From Marinomonas rhizomae (GTDB taxonomy: Bacteria > Pseudomonadota > Gammaproteobacteria > Pseudomonadales > Marinomonadaceae), in contig NZ_QNSE01000004.1 of assembly GCF_003315485.1 (NCBI RefSeq), positions 248,001 to 312,000 on the forward strand: a DNA stretch of 64,000 nt. Reading direction: 5' to 3'. Positions 55,011 through 64,000 of this stretch are shown here, piece by piece. How positions within the stretch are numbered: position 1 is the first letter of the stretch; every line of letters starts with the position of its first letter. A program made the translations under genes and the position numbers. The notes beneath the pieces are model-generated. The model saw only the letters and a program-made list of their open reading frames with translations, made no database searches and had not been told where the DNA came from.

Positions 55011-56255
55011 ATGGCCTGGAATGAACCGGGTAATAACGACAATGACCCATGGAATCCAGATAAAAACCGTAATAATGGTGCTGGGCGCCCAGATGGAGAT
55101 CGTGAAAAAGAGACTAACAATGACCCTTGGGGTCGTAAGCCTGGAGGCAAGGAACAAGGGCCGCCGGACTTGGATGAGGCTTTTCAGAAGTTGATGGGGA
55201 TGCTGGGTGTTAAAAAGACTCGCAAATCCAACGGTTCTAATGGTGGTGATTCCGGTATGTCTGGTAAATTTGGCGGTGGCTTAATTGCTATCGTTCTAAT
55301 TGCTTTACTGGCTTTATGGGCTGCTACTGGTGTTTATCAGGTGGATCAGCAAGAACGAGGTGTTGTGCTTCGTTTGGGCAAGTATCACTCTACTGTTATG
55401 CCGGGTCTTCATTGGAATCCACCAATGATAGATTCTGTTAGCAAGGTGAATGTGACTAAAGTTCGCTCTCATGATCACAAGGCACTTATGTTGACGGTTG
55501 ATGATGCCATTGTTGAAGTGGGTGTTTCTGTTCAATATTCTGTACAGAACCCAAAGGACTTCTTGCTTAATGTGCGTAATCCTGAAGAGTCTCTGGCTCA
55601 GGTGACAGAAAGTGCGCTTCGTCATGTGGTTGGTAGTTCTGAAATGGATCAAATATTGACGGAAGGTCGTGAGTTATTGGCGACGGAAGTTAAGGCGCGT
55701 ATCCAGGATTACAGTAATGCCTATGGCACTGGTTTATTGATTTCGAAAGTTAACGTTGAAAATACTCAGGCACCGAACCAAGTGCAAGAGGCGTTTGATG
55801 ATGTTATTAAGGCGAAAGAAGATGAATTGCGTGTTCGCAACGAAGCAGAGTCTTATGCGAATGGTATTATTCCTGAAGCACGTGGTCGTGCGCAACGTAT
55901 TAGAGAGGAGGCTGAGGCTTACCGATCTGAGATAGTGGCTCGAGCTAGTGGTCAGGCTGATCGATTTGATAGATTGTATCGAGAGTACACTAAGGCGCCT
56001 GACGTTACTCGTCGTCGTTTATATATTGAAACGATGGAGTCTGTTTATAAAGATGTGAACAAGGTTGTTGTTGATACTAAGGGGGGGAATAATATGATGT
56101 ATTTGCCTTTAGATCAGCTAATGAAGCAGCGTGCGGAATCATCTAAAGGAACTGGATCTGTGAATTCAGGTAATATTGGGGCGTTAACAGATCAAGTTCT
56201 TGATGAGATACGTAAGCGCCAAAGTGCAACGGTTCGTAGAGAGGGCAGAAACTAA
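55011..56255 (+). CDS. hflK: FtsH protease modulator HflK
   Basis: Membrane SPFH protein that with HflC encloses the FtsH protease. The 414 residues have a Gly/Asn/Pro-rich cytoplasmic N terminus (first 80 residues), one helix (about 88-106, GLIAIVLIALLALWAATGVY), then the band-7 domain (DQQERGVVLRLGKYHSTVMP; GLHWNPPMIDSVSKVNV; ISKVNVENTQAPNQVQEAFD) and a C-terminal coiled coil. Its last base is the first base of hflC. Confidence 0.96.
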   Translation: MAWNEPGNNDNDPWNPDKNRNNGAGRPDGDREKETNNDPWGRKPGGKEQGPPDLDEAFQKLMGMLGVKKTRKSNGSNGGDSGMSGKFGGGLIAIVLIALLALWAATGVYQVDQQERGVVLRLGKYHSTVMPGLHWNPPMIDSVSKVNVTKVRSHDHKALMLTVDDAIVEVGVSVQYSVQNPKDFLLNVRNPEESLAQVTESALRHVVGSSEMDQILTEGRELLATEVKARIQDYSNAYGTGLLISKVNVENTQAPNQVQEAFDDVIKAKEDELRVRNEAESYANGIIPEARGRAQRIREEAEAYRSEIVARASGQADRFDRLYREYTKAPDVTRRRLYIETMESVYKDVNKVVVDTKGGNNMMYLPLDQLMKQRAESSKGTGSVNSGNIGALTDQVLDEIRKRQSATVRREGRN

Positions 56256-57136
56256 TGAAAGGCTTTTCTTTTTCAGTTTTATTTGTTGTTCTTCTTGGTG
56301 TGCTGATTGCCTCTCAGACGCTTTTTGTTGTTAACGAAACAGAGCGCGCTGTGGTGCTTAAGTTTGGTGAAATTGTTCAGGATGATGTTAAGCCTGGCAT
56401 TCACTTTAAGCTTCCGATTATGAATGAGGTCAAGGTGTTTGATGCTCGGATTTTGACGATGGATTCTCGTCCTCAGCGTTATTTAACGTTGGAGAAAAAG
56501 GCTGTTGTTGTTGATTCTTACGTCAAGTGGAAAATAGATTCTGTTGCTAAATTTTATCAGGCTACTTCTGGTGATGAGTTTGTTGCGAATCGCGTATTGT
56601 CTTCTCGTGTCGATACTGGGCTTCGAAATAAGTTTGGTGAGCGCACTATGCATGAGGTGGTTTCAGGGGAGCGTGATCAGTTAATGACTGAGCTGCGTGA
56701 CGACTTGAATAAGGTTGCCCAGAGTGAGTTGGGTATCTCTATTGTGGATATTCGGGTTAAGCGAATAGACCTTCCGCCTGATGTAAGTGAATCTGTGTAT
56801 TCACGTATGAGGACTGAGCGTGAGCGTGAAGCTCGTGAGCATAGATCGAAAGGTTTGGAGTTGGCTGAAGGTATTCGTGCTGATGCTGATCGTCAGCAAG
56901 TGGTGCTAGAAGCGGAAGCTCAGCGTGATGCTGAGATGATTCGTGGTGATGGTGATGCTAAAGCGGCGGCTATTTACTCTAAAGTGTACAAACAAGATCC
57001 TGAATTTTACGAGTTTTATCGTAGTCTTCAAGCGTACCGTGATAGCTTTAATGGTAGCAATGATTTGTTTGTGCTTGAGCCGGATAGCGAATTCTTTAAG
57101 TATCTGAATAGCTCTACCCGCAGCAGCGCTAAATAG
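56255..57136 (+). CDS. hflC: FtsH protease modulator HflC
   Basis: Partner of HflK. The 293 residues have an N-terminal signal-anchor helix (FSFSVLFVVLLGVLIASQTL), a band-7 domain (ETERAVVLKFGEIVQDDVKP; GIHFKLPIMNEVKVFDARIL; VDIRVKRIDLPPDVSESVY) and a coiled-coil tail with EAEAQRDAEMIRGDGDAKAA. Its ATG overlaps the hflK stop (TAATG). Confidence 0.96.
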   Translation: MKGFSFSVLFVVLLGVLIASQTLFVVNETERAVVLKFGEIVQDDVKPGIHFKLPIMNEVKVFDARILTMDSRPQRYLTLEKKAVVVDSYVKWKIDSVAKFYQATSGDEFVANRVLSSRVDTGLRNKFGERTMHEVVSGERDQLMTELRDDLNKVAQSELGISIVDIRVKRIDLPPDVSESVYSRMRTEREREAREHRSKGLELAEGIRADADRQQVVLEAEAQRDAEMIRGDGDAKAAAIYSKVYKQDPEFYEFYRSLQAYRDSFNGSNDLFVLEPDSEFFKYLNSSTRSSAK

Positions 57137-57204
57137 AGTAGATATTCATCAATAATCGTACGTGAGACCTATTTGTTAAAATGGGAAACATGGTACTATT
57201 ACAC

Positions 57205-57228
57205 AAACCGGGCAAAGCCCGGTTTTTT
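57205..57228 (+). terminator. Terminator after hflC
   Basis: AAACCGGGC (57205-57213) and GCCCGGTTT (57217-57225) with an AAA loop, followed by TTT. It is a strong intrinsic terminator between hflC and the DUF2065 gene. Confidence 0.9.
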
Positions 57229-57251
57229 AATGGTCAAAATAAAGAGAATCT

Positions 57252-57449
57252 ATGCAGGAATTGTTGCAGTCGCTGCTGGTCGGCGTCAGCCTTTTATTGA
57301 TCGCCGAGGGGGTTTTGCCGTTTCTCGCTCCTAATGTGTGGAGGGAAATAATGGTAAAAGCTATCGCGAGCTCAGATTGGAATTTGCGTATTCTGGGCGC
57401 GGTTAGTATGTTTCTTGGATTAATACTTCTTTTGCTGACTCGAAGCTAA
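57252..57449 (+). CDS. DUF2065 (YjeT-like) small membrane protein
   Basis: A 65-residue protein with two hydrophobic helices: LLVGVSLLLIAEGVLPFLAP and LRILGAVSMFLGLILLLLT. It matches the DUF2065/YjeT family, which sits between hflC and purA or hisZ in many gammaproteobacteria. The function is unknown. It lies 12 bp before hisZ and may be cotranscribed with it. Confidence 0.85.
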   Translation: MQELLQSLLVGVSLLLIAEGVLPFLAPNVWREIMVKAIASSDWNLRILGAVSMFLGLILLLLTRS

Positions 57450-57461
57450 GAGGATAATTTA

Positions 57462-58640
57462 ATGACATTAGCAGATCGCTGGTTACTTCCAGAGGGCGTT
57501 GATGAGGCGCTGCCTGAACAGGCCGCTAAGATCGAGCACCTCAGAAGAACTCTGCTTAATCTCCATGAAAGTTGGGGATATCACTTAGTAATACCTCCTC
57601 TTTTAGAGTATCTAGATTCCCTTCTTACGGGTGCTGGCTCAGACCTAGAAATTGAAACATTTAAAGTGATCGATCAATTGTCAGGTCGCCTTTTAGGTAT
57701 TCGTGCCGATTTTACATCCCAAGTTGCTCGTATTGATGCTCATTGCCTTAAAGATGATGGTGTGCAACGTTTGAGTTATTGTGGCAGTGTTTTACGAACA
57801 ATGCCTGCTGGCTTAGATGGTACTCGTAGCCCTATACAATTGGGGGCTGAAATTTATGGTCATGGCGGCGTAGAAAGTGATGTTGAAGTTTTGTCTTTGA
57901 TGTTGCAAACATTGTCTACGGCCGGTTTGTCTAATCTTGTGCTTGATCTTGGGCATGTTGATGTTGTAAGTGGTGTGCTTGCAGCTTGTGATTTAACTGC
58001 GGATCAGGAAGGTAAGTTGGTTGAGCTTTATAAAGCAAAAGATTTGCCAGAGCTTGATCGATATGTTGAAGAGCTTGAATGTCTGAGTGACGTTCAGAGG
58101 CAATGGTTGGTTGGGTTGCCGCGCTTATGTGGTGGTAAAGAAGTATTGAAGCATGCGGCCGATTTACTTGGTGATGTAAATGAATCAATCAACGATGCTA
58201 TTGTATTGTTGCAGAAGGTGAGTGACTCAATTTCTCTGCGTTTTCCTAACGTGGGCTTACATTTCGATCTGAGTGATTTGGTTTCTTATAGCTATCATAC
58301 TGGAGTGGTTTTTGCTGCTTATGTTCCAGGGCATGGTAATGCTATTGCTCGTGGCGGGCGTTATAACAATATCGGGCAAGTATTTGGTCGATCTCGTCCA
58401 GCGACAGGTTTTAGTACGGATGTGAAGGCCTTGGTTGCTTTGACTGATATTGTGGTCAATAAGCCAAAAACTGTTTTGTCGCCAATTTGCTCAAGTGGTG
58501 AGCTTTGGCAGAAAACGAATTCCTTGCGTGCTGAGGGATATCGAGTGGTAGAAATTTTGGATGATATTTATCCTGAAGACGCTGATTTTAAGCTGGAATT
58601 TGTTGATGAGGCTTGGCAGTTGATGCCAGTTCAGAACTAG
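57462..58640 (+). CDS. hisZ: ATP phosphoribosyltransferase regulatory subunit HisZ
   Basis: A histidyl-tRNA-synthetase paralogue that activates the short form of HisG in histidine synthesis. The 392 residues have the class II fold (DEALPEQAAKIEHLRRTLLN; ETFKVIDQLSGRLLGIRADF; GLHFDLSDLVSYSYHTGVVF; ARGGRYNNIGQVFG) but no tRNA anticodon-binding domain. Its presence predicts a short HisG elsewhere in the genome. purA follows. Confidence 0.93.
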   Translation: MTLADRWLLPEGVDEALPEQAAKIEHLRRTLLNLHESWGYHLVIPPLLEYLDSLLTGAGSDLEIETFKVIDQLSGRLLGIRADFTSQVARIDAHCLKDDGVQRLSYCGSVLRTMPAGLDGTRSPIQLGAEIYGHGGVESDVEVLSLMLQTLSTAGLSNLVLDLGHVDVVSGVLAACDLTADQEGKLVELYKAKDLPELDRYVEELECLSDVQRQWLVGLPRLCGGKEVLKHAADLLGDVNESINDAIVLLQKVSDSISLRFPNVGLHFDLSDLVSYSYHTGVVFAAYVPGHGNAIARGGRYNNIGQVFGRSRPATGFSTDVKALVALTDIVVNKPKTVLSPICSSGELWQKTNSLRAEGYRVVEILDDIYPEDADFKLEFVDEAWQLMPVQN

Positions 58641-58663
58641 ACTTTTCTTTAAGAACTATCTAA

Positions 58664-59977
<1,314 letters not shown>

Positions 59978-60002
59978 GTCTAAGTTTTTGAATGTGTTGT
60001 TG

Positions 60003-60028
60003 AAAAAGCCGCTTAGTTGCGGCTTTTT
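60003..60028 (+). terminator. Terminator after purA
   Basis: AAAAAGCCGC (60003-60012) and GCGGCTTTTT (60019-60028) form a perfect 10-bp stem with a 6-nt loop and a T-tract. Confidence 0.92.
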
Positions 60029-60185
60029 AGGTTTTTATAAGTGGTTAAGTTCATCATATTAGTATTCTTTGTAAATAGAGTGAAAAGAGGGGGAGGAGTT
60101 TGTCTAGTGCTAAGGTAATATTTACAATTGAATTTAAGGCAATATAAGTGCCTGCTAAATAATGAAAAAATGAGAGGGAATATTT

Positions 60186-60884
60186 ATGGTTAAGTTATTG
60201 CTTGCTGATGATGATGCTCGTTTATCGGATTTAATTAAAGAATACTTTGATGGCGAGGGTTATGAGGTAGCGCATGCTTGGAATGGTCGTGAAGCATTAG
60301 AGCTCATGGCTGAGGATATGCCTGATATTGTTATTCTCGATGTTATGATGCCCGAGTTAGATGGGTTTGAAACCTTAAAGCAGATTCGCAATAAAAGTTC
60401 GGTGCCTGTCATTATGTTAACGGCAAAGGGTGATGATATAGATCGTATTCTTGGTCTGGAGATGGGGGCGGATGATTATTTGTCTAAGCCATTTAATCCG
60501 CGGGAATTGTTGGCTCGAATTAAGGCGATTTTGCGTCGAGCAAGTCAAGAGCGTGAGGATGATCCGACTGCTGATATAGACCTTTCTGGTGTATTGTTGC
60601 GCCGTAAAGATCGTACTGTTTATTTGGAAGGTGAATTGGTTGAGTTAACAACATCTGAATATACTTTGTTGGAGTGTATGTTAATGGCTCCTGGTCAGGT
60701 GTTAACAAAGCAAGAGCTTTCTGAGAAGGCTTTGGGGCGCAAATTAACCATGTATGATCGTAGTCTGGATATGCATATAAGTAATCTGCGCAAAAAAATT
60801 GGTAATTTAGAAAATGGTGATCCTCGAATTAAGACTGTTCGTGGTGTAGGTTATATTTTCGTGTCAAATGAGCAGGGTGCTTAG
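60186..60884 (+). CDS. CpxR-like OmpR-family response regulator
   Basis: A 232-residue regulator: receiver domain (LLLADDDARLSDLIKEYF; acceptor Asp in VILDVMMPELDG; DDYLSKPFNPREL) and winged-helix domain (ELTTSEYTLLECMLM; YDRSLDMHISNLRKKIG; TVRGVGYIFV). The segment LGRKLTMYDRSLDMHISNLR closely resembles E. coli CpxR. GAGAGGG lies 7 nt before the ATG. The sensor gene overlaps its 3' end. CpxRA-type systems sense envelope stress; the signal here is unproven. Confidence 0.9.
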   Translation: MVKLLLADDDARLSDLIKEYFDGEGYEVAHAWNGREALELMAEDMPDIVILDVMMPELDGFETLKQIRNKSSVPVIMLTAKGDDIDRILGLEMGADDYLSKPFNPRELLARIKAILRRASQEREDDPTADIDLSGVLLRRKDRTVYLEGELVELTTSEYTLLECMLMAPGQVLTKQELSEKALGRKLTMYDRSLDMHISNLRKKIGNLENGDPRIKTVRGVGYIFVSNEQGA

Positions 60885-62199
60885 TCTTTTTATGAAAAAT
60901 ACCTTTCTACGTGTGTTTCTGGTGGTGTTACTGTCCAATATAGTTGTGGTAAGTATTGGTTTGGGGATGGTGCAGTTTGTCCAGAAACGTAACCAGGTGT
61001 CGGCGGATTTGCTAGGTGATGTTGGCGTTCAGTTGGTGGCTGGGTATGAAAAGTTTGGTATTACTTCTTTGCAGGAGGAGACTGAAAAGGCTGAAAAGCG
61101 GTTATCAGGAACGATTTATCTTTATCAGGAAAATGGGCGGCCACTTCTAAAGTCATTGCCTCGTAATTTTAGGGAGCAGAATACACCAAGTGTGGCAAGC
61201 CGCCCTGCTGCGGACTTCCTCCATAGTCAGTTCATTCAAGTGATTGGTGGTAACAATGTACAGTATTTACTGATCTTTAAACCTAATCCTGAAATTGACT
61301 CCTTGGCGCCTGAGGCTGTGGTAGGGTTTTCTCTGTTGGGTTTGCTTGTTTCAAGTGGGGTGTTGGCTTATTGGTTGTTGGGGCCTTTGCTCAAGCTTCA
61401 GCGTGTTGCTCGCTCTTTTGGTCAGGGAGATATGACTGCCCGAGTTGAAAATAAATTGGCTCGAAGAAGTGATGCTGTTGGTAAGTTGGCACGTGAATTT
61501 AATGAGATGGCAGTCAGAATAGATACTTTGTTGTCATCGAAAGAGCGGCTTATGCGTGATGTTTCCCACGAACTAAGGACGCCATTGGCCAGAATTGAAG
61601 TCGCGCTTACTATTGCAGAAGATAAGTATGCAGCAGAGGCGCAAAAAGGCTATTTGAATCGTATTCGTACTGAGCTGCATGAGCTTGATGAGTTAATAGG
61701 TCAGGTGCTGACTTTAAGTCGCCTGGAGGCCGCCTCGCTAATAAAAGAAGAGATGGATCTTCAGGAGTGGTTGGGTGAAATTGTTGCAGATGTGAGTTTT
61801 GAAAGTCAGTTGAAAGGGATTTCGGTGGCCAAGATCGGTCGAGCACCGAAAACAATATTGGGTGACCCCCTTCAGTTGCGGCATGCTATTGAAAATGTTC
61901 TTCGCAATGCGTGTTTCTATGCCGGCTGTAATGGAGTTATCGAAGTTGAGACCCAGGAAAAGGCGGGTTTTGCTTTCATTTATGTGCGTGATAATGGCCC
62001 CGGTGTTTCTGATGATAAGCTAGAGAAAATTTTTCACGCTTTTTATCGCTCTTCTGAAGCAAGGGAAGCTAATAGTGGTGGCTTTGGTGTAGGGCTTACT
62101 ATATCTCAGCGTATAATTAGTGCTCACAAAGGGCAGATTACGGCTAAGAATCGTGAAGAGGGCGGTTTGGAGGTGTGTTTTCAGTTGCCAATTGTTTGA
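60868..62199 (+). CDS. CpxA-like sensor histidine kinase
   Basis: A 443-residue membrane kinase with helix one at about 12-35, a periplasmic sensor of about 110 residues, helix two at about 148-170, a HAMP domain (GPLLKLQRVARSFGQGDMTA), an acceptor His in DVSHELRTPLARIEVAL, and an ATPase domain (IENVLRNACFYAGC; YVRDNGPGVSDDKL; GGFGVGLTISQRII). The first ATG overlaps the regulator gene by 17 bp. An ATG eight codons on (60892), just after the regulator stop, would put the first helix at the N terminus and is an equally good start. Confidence 0.9.
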   Translation: MSRVLSLFMKNTFLRVFLVVLLSNIVVVSIGLGMVQFVQKRNQVSADLLGDVGVQLVAGYEKFGITSLQEETEKAEKRLSGTIYLYQENGRPLLKSLPRNFREQNTPSVASRPAADFLHSQFIQVIGGNNVQYLLIFKPNPEIDSLAPEAVVGFSLLGLLVSSGVLAYWLLGPLLKLQRVARSFGQGDMTARVENKLARRSDAVGKLAREFNEMAVRIDTLLSSKERLMRDVSHELRTPLARIEVALTIAEDKYAAEAQKGYLNRIRTELHELDELIGQVLTLSRLEAASLIKEEMDLQEWLGEIVADVSFESQLKGISVAKIGRAPKTILGDPLQLRHAIENVLRNACFYAGCNGVIEVETQEKAGFAFIYVRDNGPGVSDDKLEKIFHAFYRSSEAREANSGGFGVGLTISQRIISAHKGQITAKNREEGGLEVCFQLPIV

Positions 62200-62256
62200 T
62201 ATTTGGCCTTTTTTTTCTCTTGTTGTAAAGTAATCTTCTGGCTTTCGAGAAAGCAC

Positions 62257-62285
62257 TTGTTATTGTCTCGATAGATAAGTAATAT
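62257..62285 (+). promoter_or_regulatory. Sigma-70 promoter of rnpB
   Basis: TTGTTA (62257-62262) and TAATAT (62280-62285) are separated by exactly 17 bp. Transcription would begin about 62292, matching the first paired base of the RNase P RNA. Confidence 0.8.
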
Positions 62286-62292
62286 GCGCCTC

Positions 62293-62640
62293 GCAAGTTG
62301 GCTAGGCAGTCGCCGCTCAATTTTATTGGGGGGAGGAAAGTCCGGGCTTCGCAGGGTAAAGTGCCAGGTAACGCCTGGGGGGCGTGAGCCTACGGAAAGT
62401 GCAGCAGAAAATACACCGCCTAAGCAGTTTACTGCCGGTAAGGTTGAAATGGTGCGGTAAGAGCGCACCGCGCGACTGGCAACAGTTCGTGGCAAGGTAA
62501 ACCCCACTTGAAGCAAGACCAAATAGGAACTCTTTGGCGTGACCCGCGCTGAGTTCGGGTAGGTTGCTAAAGACGTGCAGTGATGTACGTATTAGATGAA
62601 TGACTGTCCACGACAGAACCCGGCTTATCGGCCAACTTGC
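62293..62640 (+). ncRNA. rnpB: RNase P RNA (class A)
   Basis: Catalytic RNA that matures tRNA 5' ends. The terminal helix P1 is GCAAGTTGGC (62293-62302) with GCCAACTTGC (62631-62640). Conserved core elements are GAGGAAAGTCCGGGC, GCCAGGTAACGCCTGG, GTGCGGTAAGAGCGCACCGC, the AGCAAGACCAAATAGGAACT region and, near the end, AGATGAATGACTGTCCACGA then CAGAACCCGGCTTATCGG. Length about 348 nt fits bacterial class A. No clear intrinsic terminator follows; the next 60 bases are T-rich. Confidence 0.97.
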
Positions 62641-62836
62641 AATTATTCCTTCGTGTTTTATTTCCTTTTTTTATCTTATTCCTCTTTCTTACTTATGCTC
62701 ATTTCTTTGAGCGACTTTTTATTGCCTAAAAAGTGTTGTTTGTTGTTTTTCTTATATTTTTCTCCCTCTGTTTCTTTCTTTATTTACGTCTTTACAAAAT
62801 CATTGCATCAATTTTTATCTATTTGGTTAGTTTTTT
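62641..62836. other. T-rich non-coding region between rnpB and the mra promoter
   Basis: The plus strand is strikingly pyrimidine-rich, mostly T with scattered C. Short open frames here encode only Phe/Ser/Leu-rich strings and are not credible genes. The run could help stop rnpB transcription or act as an UP-like element for the mra promoter. Confidence 0.5.
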
Positions 62837-62912
62837 TTTACTCTTTTTCATAAATAGTGTTAAATTGTGGGATAAAGTGTCGATAAGTGGGATATGGCAA
62901 TGTTTCGTGGGA
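62837..62912 (+). promoter_or_regulatory. Candidate mra promoter with MraZ operator repeats
   Basis: TTTACT (62837-62842) and TTAAAT (62860-62865) 17 bp apart could be the -35 and -10. Just downstream TGGGA occurs at 62868, 62888 and 62908, exactly 20 bp apart, with a degenerate copy (TGTCG) at 62878. MraZ binds TGGG-N repeats with a 10-bp period near its own promoter in E. coli and Mycoplasma. The third copy here lies in the first codons of mraZ. Confidence 0.65.
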
Positions 62913-63355
62913 TTCATCAAGTAAGTGTCGATGTGAAGGGGCGAATGTCACTTCCTGCACGCTTGCGTGATGATCTTGCTCAATATGATGAGGATGGTGT
63001 GGTTGTGACCATTGATCCTGTTTCTCGATGTTTGTTGCTATACCCCTTATCTGAATGGGAGCTGATTCAGCAGAAATTAGACAAACTGCCCACATTTCAG
63101 CCACAAGCTAGACGTCTTCAGCGGCTTTTAGTTGGGCACGCAACTGATTTAGAGGTGGATAAGGCGGGTCGAATTTTGTTGCCCGCGCCGCTGCGTGAAT
63201 TTGCGCGGTTAGATAAAAAATTGACGATTCTTGGGCAAGGTAAAAAGTTAGAGATTTGGAGCCAAGAAGAGTGGGAAGCGCAACGCGAAGATTATTTGTC
63301 TCAAGATGCTCTTGAGGACTTACAAACTGAAACCATGATGGATATTTCTTTATGA
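62900..63355 (+). CDS. mraZ: Transcriptional regulator MraZ
   Basis: DNA-binding AbrB-fold protein that represses the division and cell-wall cluster. The 151 residues open [20 protein letters not shown], the family consensus, and contain a second copy of the fold, [20 protein letters not shown]. The ATG at 62900 is chosen because it gives the conserved MFRG start and has a GTGGGA 7 nt before it; the ATG two codons earlier is too close to that site. rsmH overlaps its stop (ATGA). Confidence 0.94.
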   Translation: MFRGIHQVSVDVKGRMSLPARLRDDLAQYDEDGVVVTIDPVSRCLLLYPLSEWELIQQKLDKLPTFQPQARRLQRLLVGHATDLEVDKAGRILLPAPLREFARLDKKLTILGQGKKLEIWSQEEWEAQREDYLSQDALEDLQTETMMDISL

Positions 63356-64000
63356 CAAAGACGATGGCAGAACATATAAGCGTCATGCTAAATGAGTCCG
63401 TCGATATGCTAGTGACTGACACCAATGGCCTGTATGTCGACGGGACATTTGGCCGTGGCGGGCATACTCGTTTGGTTTTGGATCGATTGGATCAAGGTCG
63501 TCTACTTGGTTTCGACAAAGATCCTGTGGCGATTGGGTATGGTGAGTCGCTAGAACAGGAAGATTCACGCTTTTCTATTGTGCAAGATAGCTTTGCCAAT
63601 ATGGCTGAACACATAAATGCTGTGTTTGGTGTTGATAGGGTTGATGGTGTGATGATGGATTTGGGTGTGTCATCTCCTCAGATTGATGATGCCGAGCGCG
63701 GCTTTAGTTTTATGAATGATGGTCCGTTGGATATGCGGATGAATCCAGATAAAGGTTTGAGTGCTGCGCAGTGGATTGCGACGGTTGGTGAAAAGGATTT
63801 GGCGGATGTGATGTACCAGTATGGAGAGGAAAGGTTTTCGCGTCGTATAGCTAAAGCTATTTGTGAATATCGTTCTCATACGCCCATTTTAACCACACTT
63901 CAGTTGTCAAAAATCGTTGCAGAAGCCAATCCTGCTTGGGAAAAAGGCAAAAATCCAGCTACTCGTGCATTTCAGGGGATCAGAATTCATATTAATAATG
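63352..64000 (+). CDS. rsmH: 16S rRNA (cytosine1402-N4)-methyltransferase RsmH (3' truncated by window edge)
   Basis: Methylates N4 of C1402 in 16S rRNA with S-adenosylmethionine. The first 216 residues are present. [18 protein letters not shown] is the cofactor-binding motif, then [34 protein letters not shown] and [18 protein letters not shown]; the visible end [11 protein letters not shown] is the conserved RAFQALRI-type region. It begins by ATGA overlap with mraZ and runs off the right edge, so the C-terminal third and the rest of the cluster (ftsL onward) are not seen. Confidence 0.95.
   Translation, partial: MTKTMAEHISVMLNESVDMLVTDTNGLYVDGTFGRGGHTRLVLDRLDQGRLLGFDKDPVAIGYGESLEQEDSRFSIVQDSFANMAEHINAVFGVDRVDGVMMDLGVSSPQIDDAERGFSFMNDGPLDMRMNPDKGLSAAQWIATVGEKDLADVMYQYGEERFSRRIAKAICEYRSHTPILTTLQLSKIVAEANPAWEKGKNPATRAFQGIRIHINN

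Noticed and set aside
62596..62924. Overlapping small open frames in the T-rich region before mraZ
   Set aside because: They overlap the 3' end of rnpB or the mra promoter and encode low-complexity Phe/Ser/Leu strings produced by base composition.

Overview
The window looks like a stretch of chromosome from a marine gammaproteobacterium of the Oceanospirillales, most like Marinomonas. This rests on recognised protein families and gene order, not on any search. The pointers are the tsaE-amidase-mutL-miaA-hfq-hflX-hflK-hflC-hisZ-purA run, queA-tgt-yajC-secDF, rnpB next to mraZ-rsmH, a DUF2986 protein, and glycine betaine catabolism genes. Base composition is moderate and fairly even. I see no insertion sequence, prophage, CRISPR array or rRNA operon.

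Layout. 1-0.8 kb: the 3' end of a coiled-coil/ABC-type ATPase running in from the left edge. 1-3.9 kb: a DUF1127 protein divergent from a LysR regulator, then pssA. 3.9-13.6 kb: a complete salicylate-to-central-metabolism cluster on the minus strand. It holds ferredoxin reductase, salicylate 5-hydroxylase large and small subunits, Rieske ferredoxin, a TAXI-TRAP uptake system, maleylpyruvate isomerase, gentisate dioxygenase and fumarylpyruvate hydrolase. A divergent NahR-like regulator has a recognisable operator in the shared promoter region. 13.7-17.7 kb: glycine betaine demethylation (gbcA, gbcB) and its AraC-type regulator gbdR. 17.8-24 kb: two membrane glycosyltransferases divergent from a two-component system, then a pirin and a GtrA-type protein; these may form a split lipopolysaccharide-modification system. 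24.1-27.1 kb: a flavin reductase, a nitronate monooxygenase, a DMT transporter and a VOC protein. 27.2-32.1 kb: asparagine/aspartate use (AGCS symporter, aspartase, asparaginase) with a divergent HTH regulator and elaborate inverted repeats between them. 32.1-34.4 kb: DUF2986, LysR, DMT transporter.

34.6-64 kb is mostly housekeeping: tRNA-Leu(CAA), queuosine synthesis (queA, tgt), the Sec accessory proteins (yajC, secD, secF), a serine hydrolase, psd, an HDOD protein, motAB, rsgA, orn, a TauE-type permease, the tsaE-to-purA run, a CpxRA-like two-component system, RNase P RNA, and the start of the division/cell-wall cluster (mraZ, rsmH, the latter cut by the right edge).

How genes work together. 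The nag-type cluster converts salicylate to gentisate and then to fumarate plus pyruvate. The gbc genes remove the first methyl group of glycine betaine. AnsA and AspA turn asparagine into fumarate and ammonia. PssA and Psd make phosphatidylethanolamine. Nothing here is clearly a new system. The most unusual items are the edge ATPase, a perfect 14-bp hairpin inside a response-regulator gene, the repeat-rich control region of the aspartase operon, and the split Gtr-like locus with its own two-component system.
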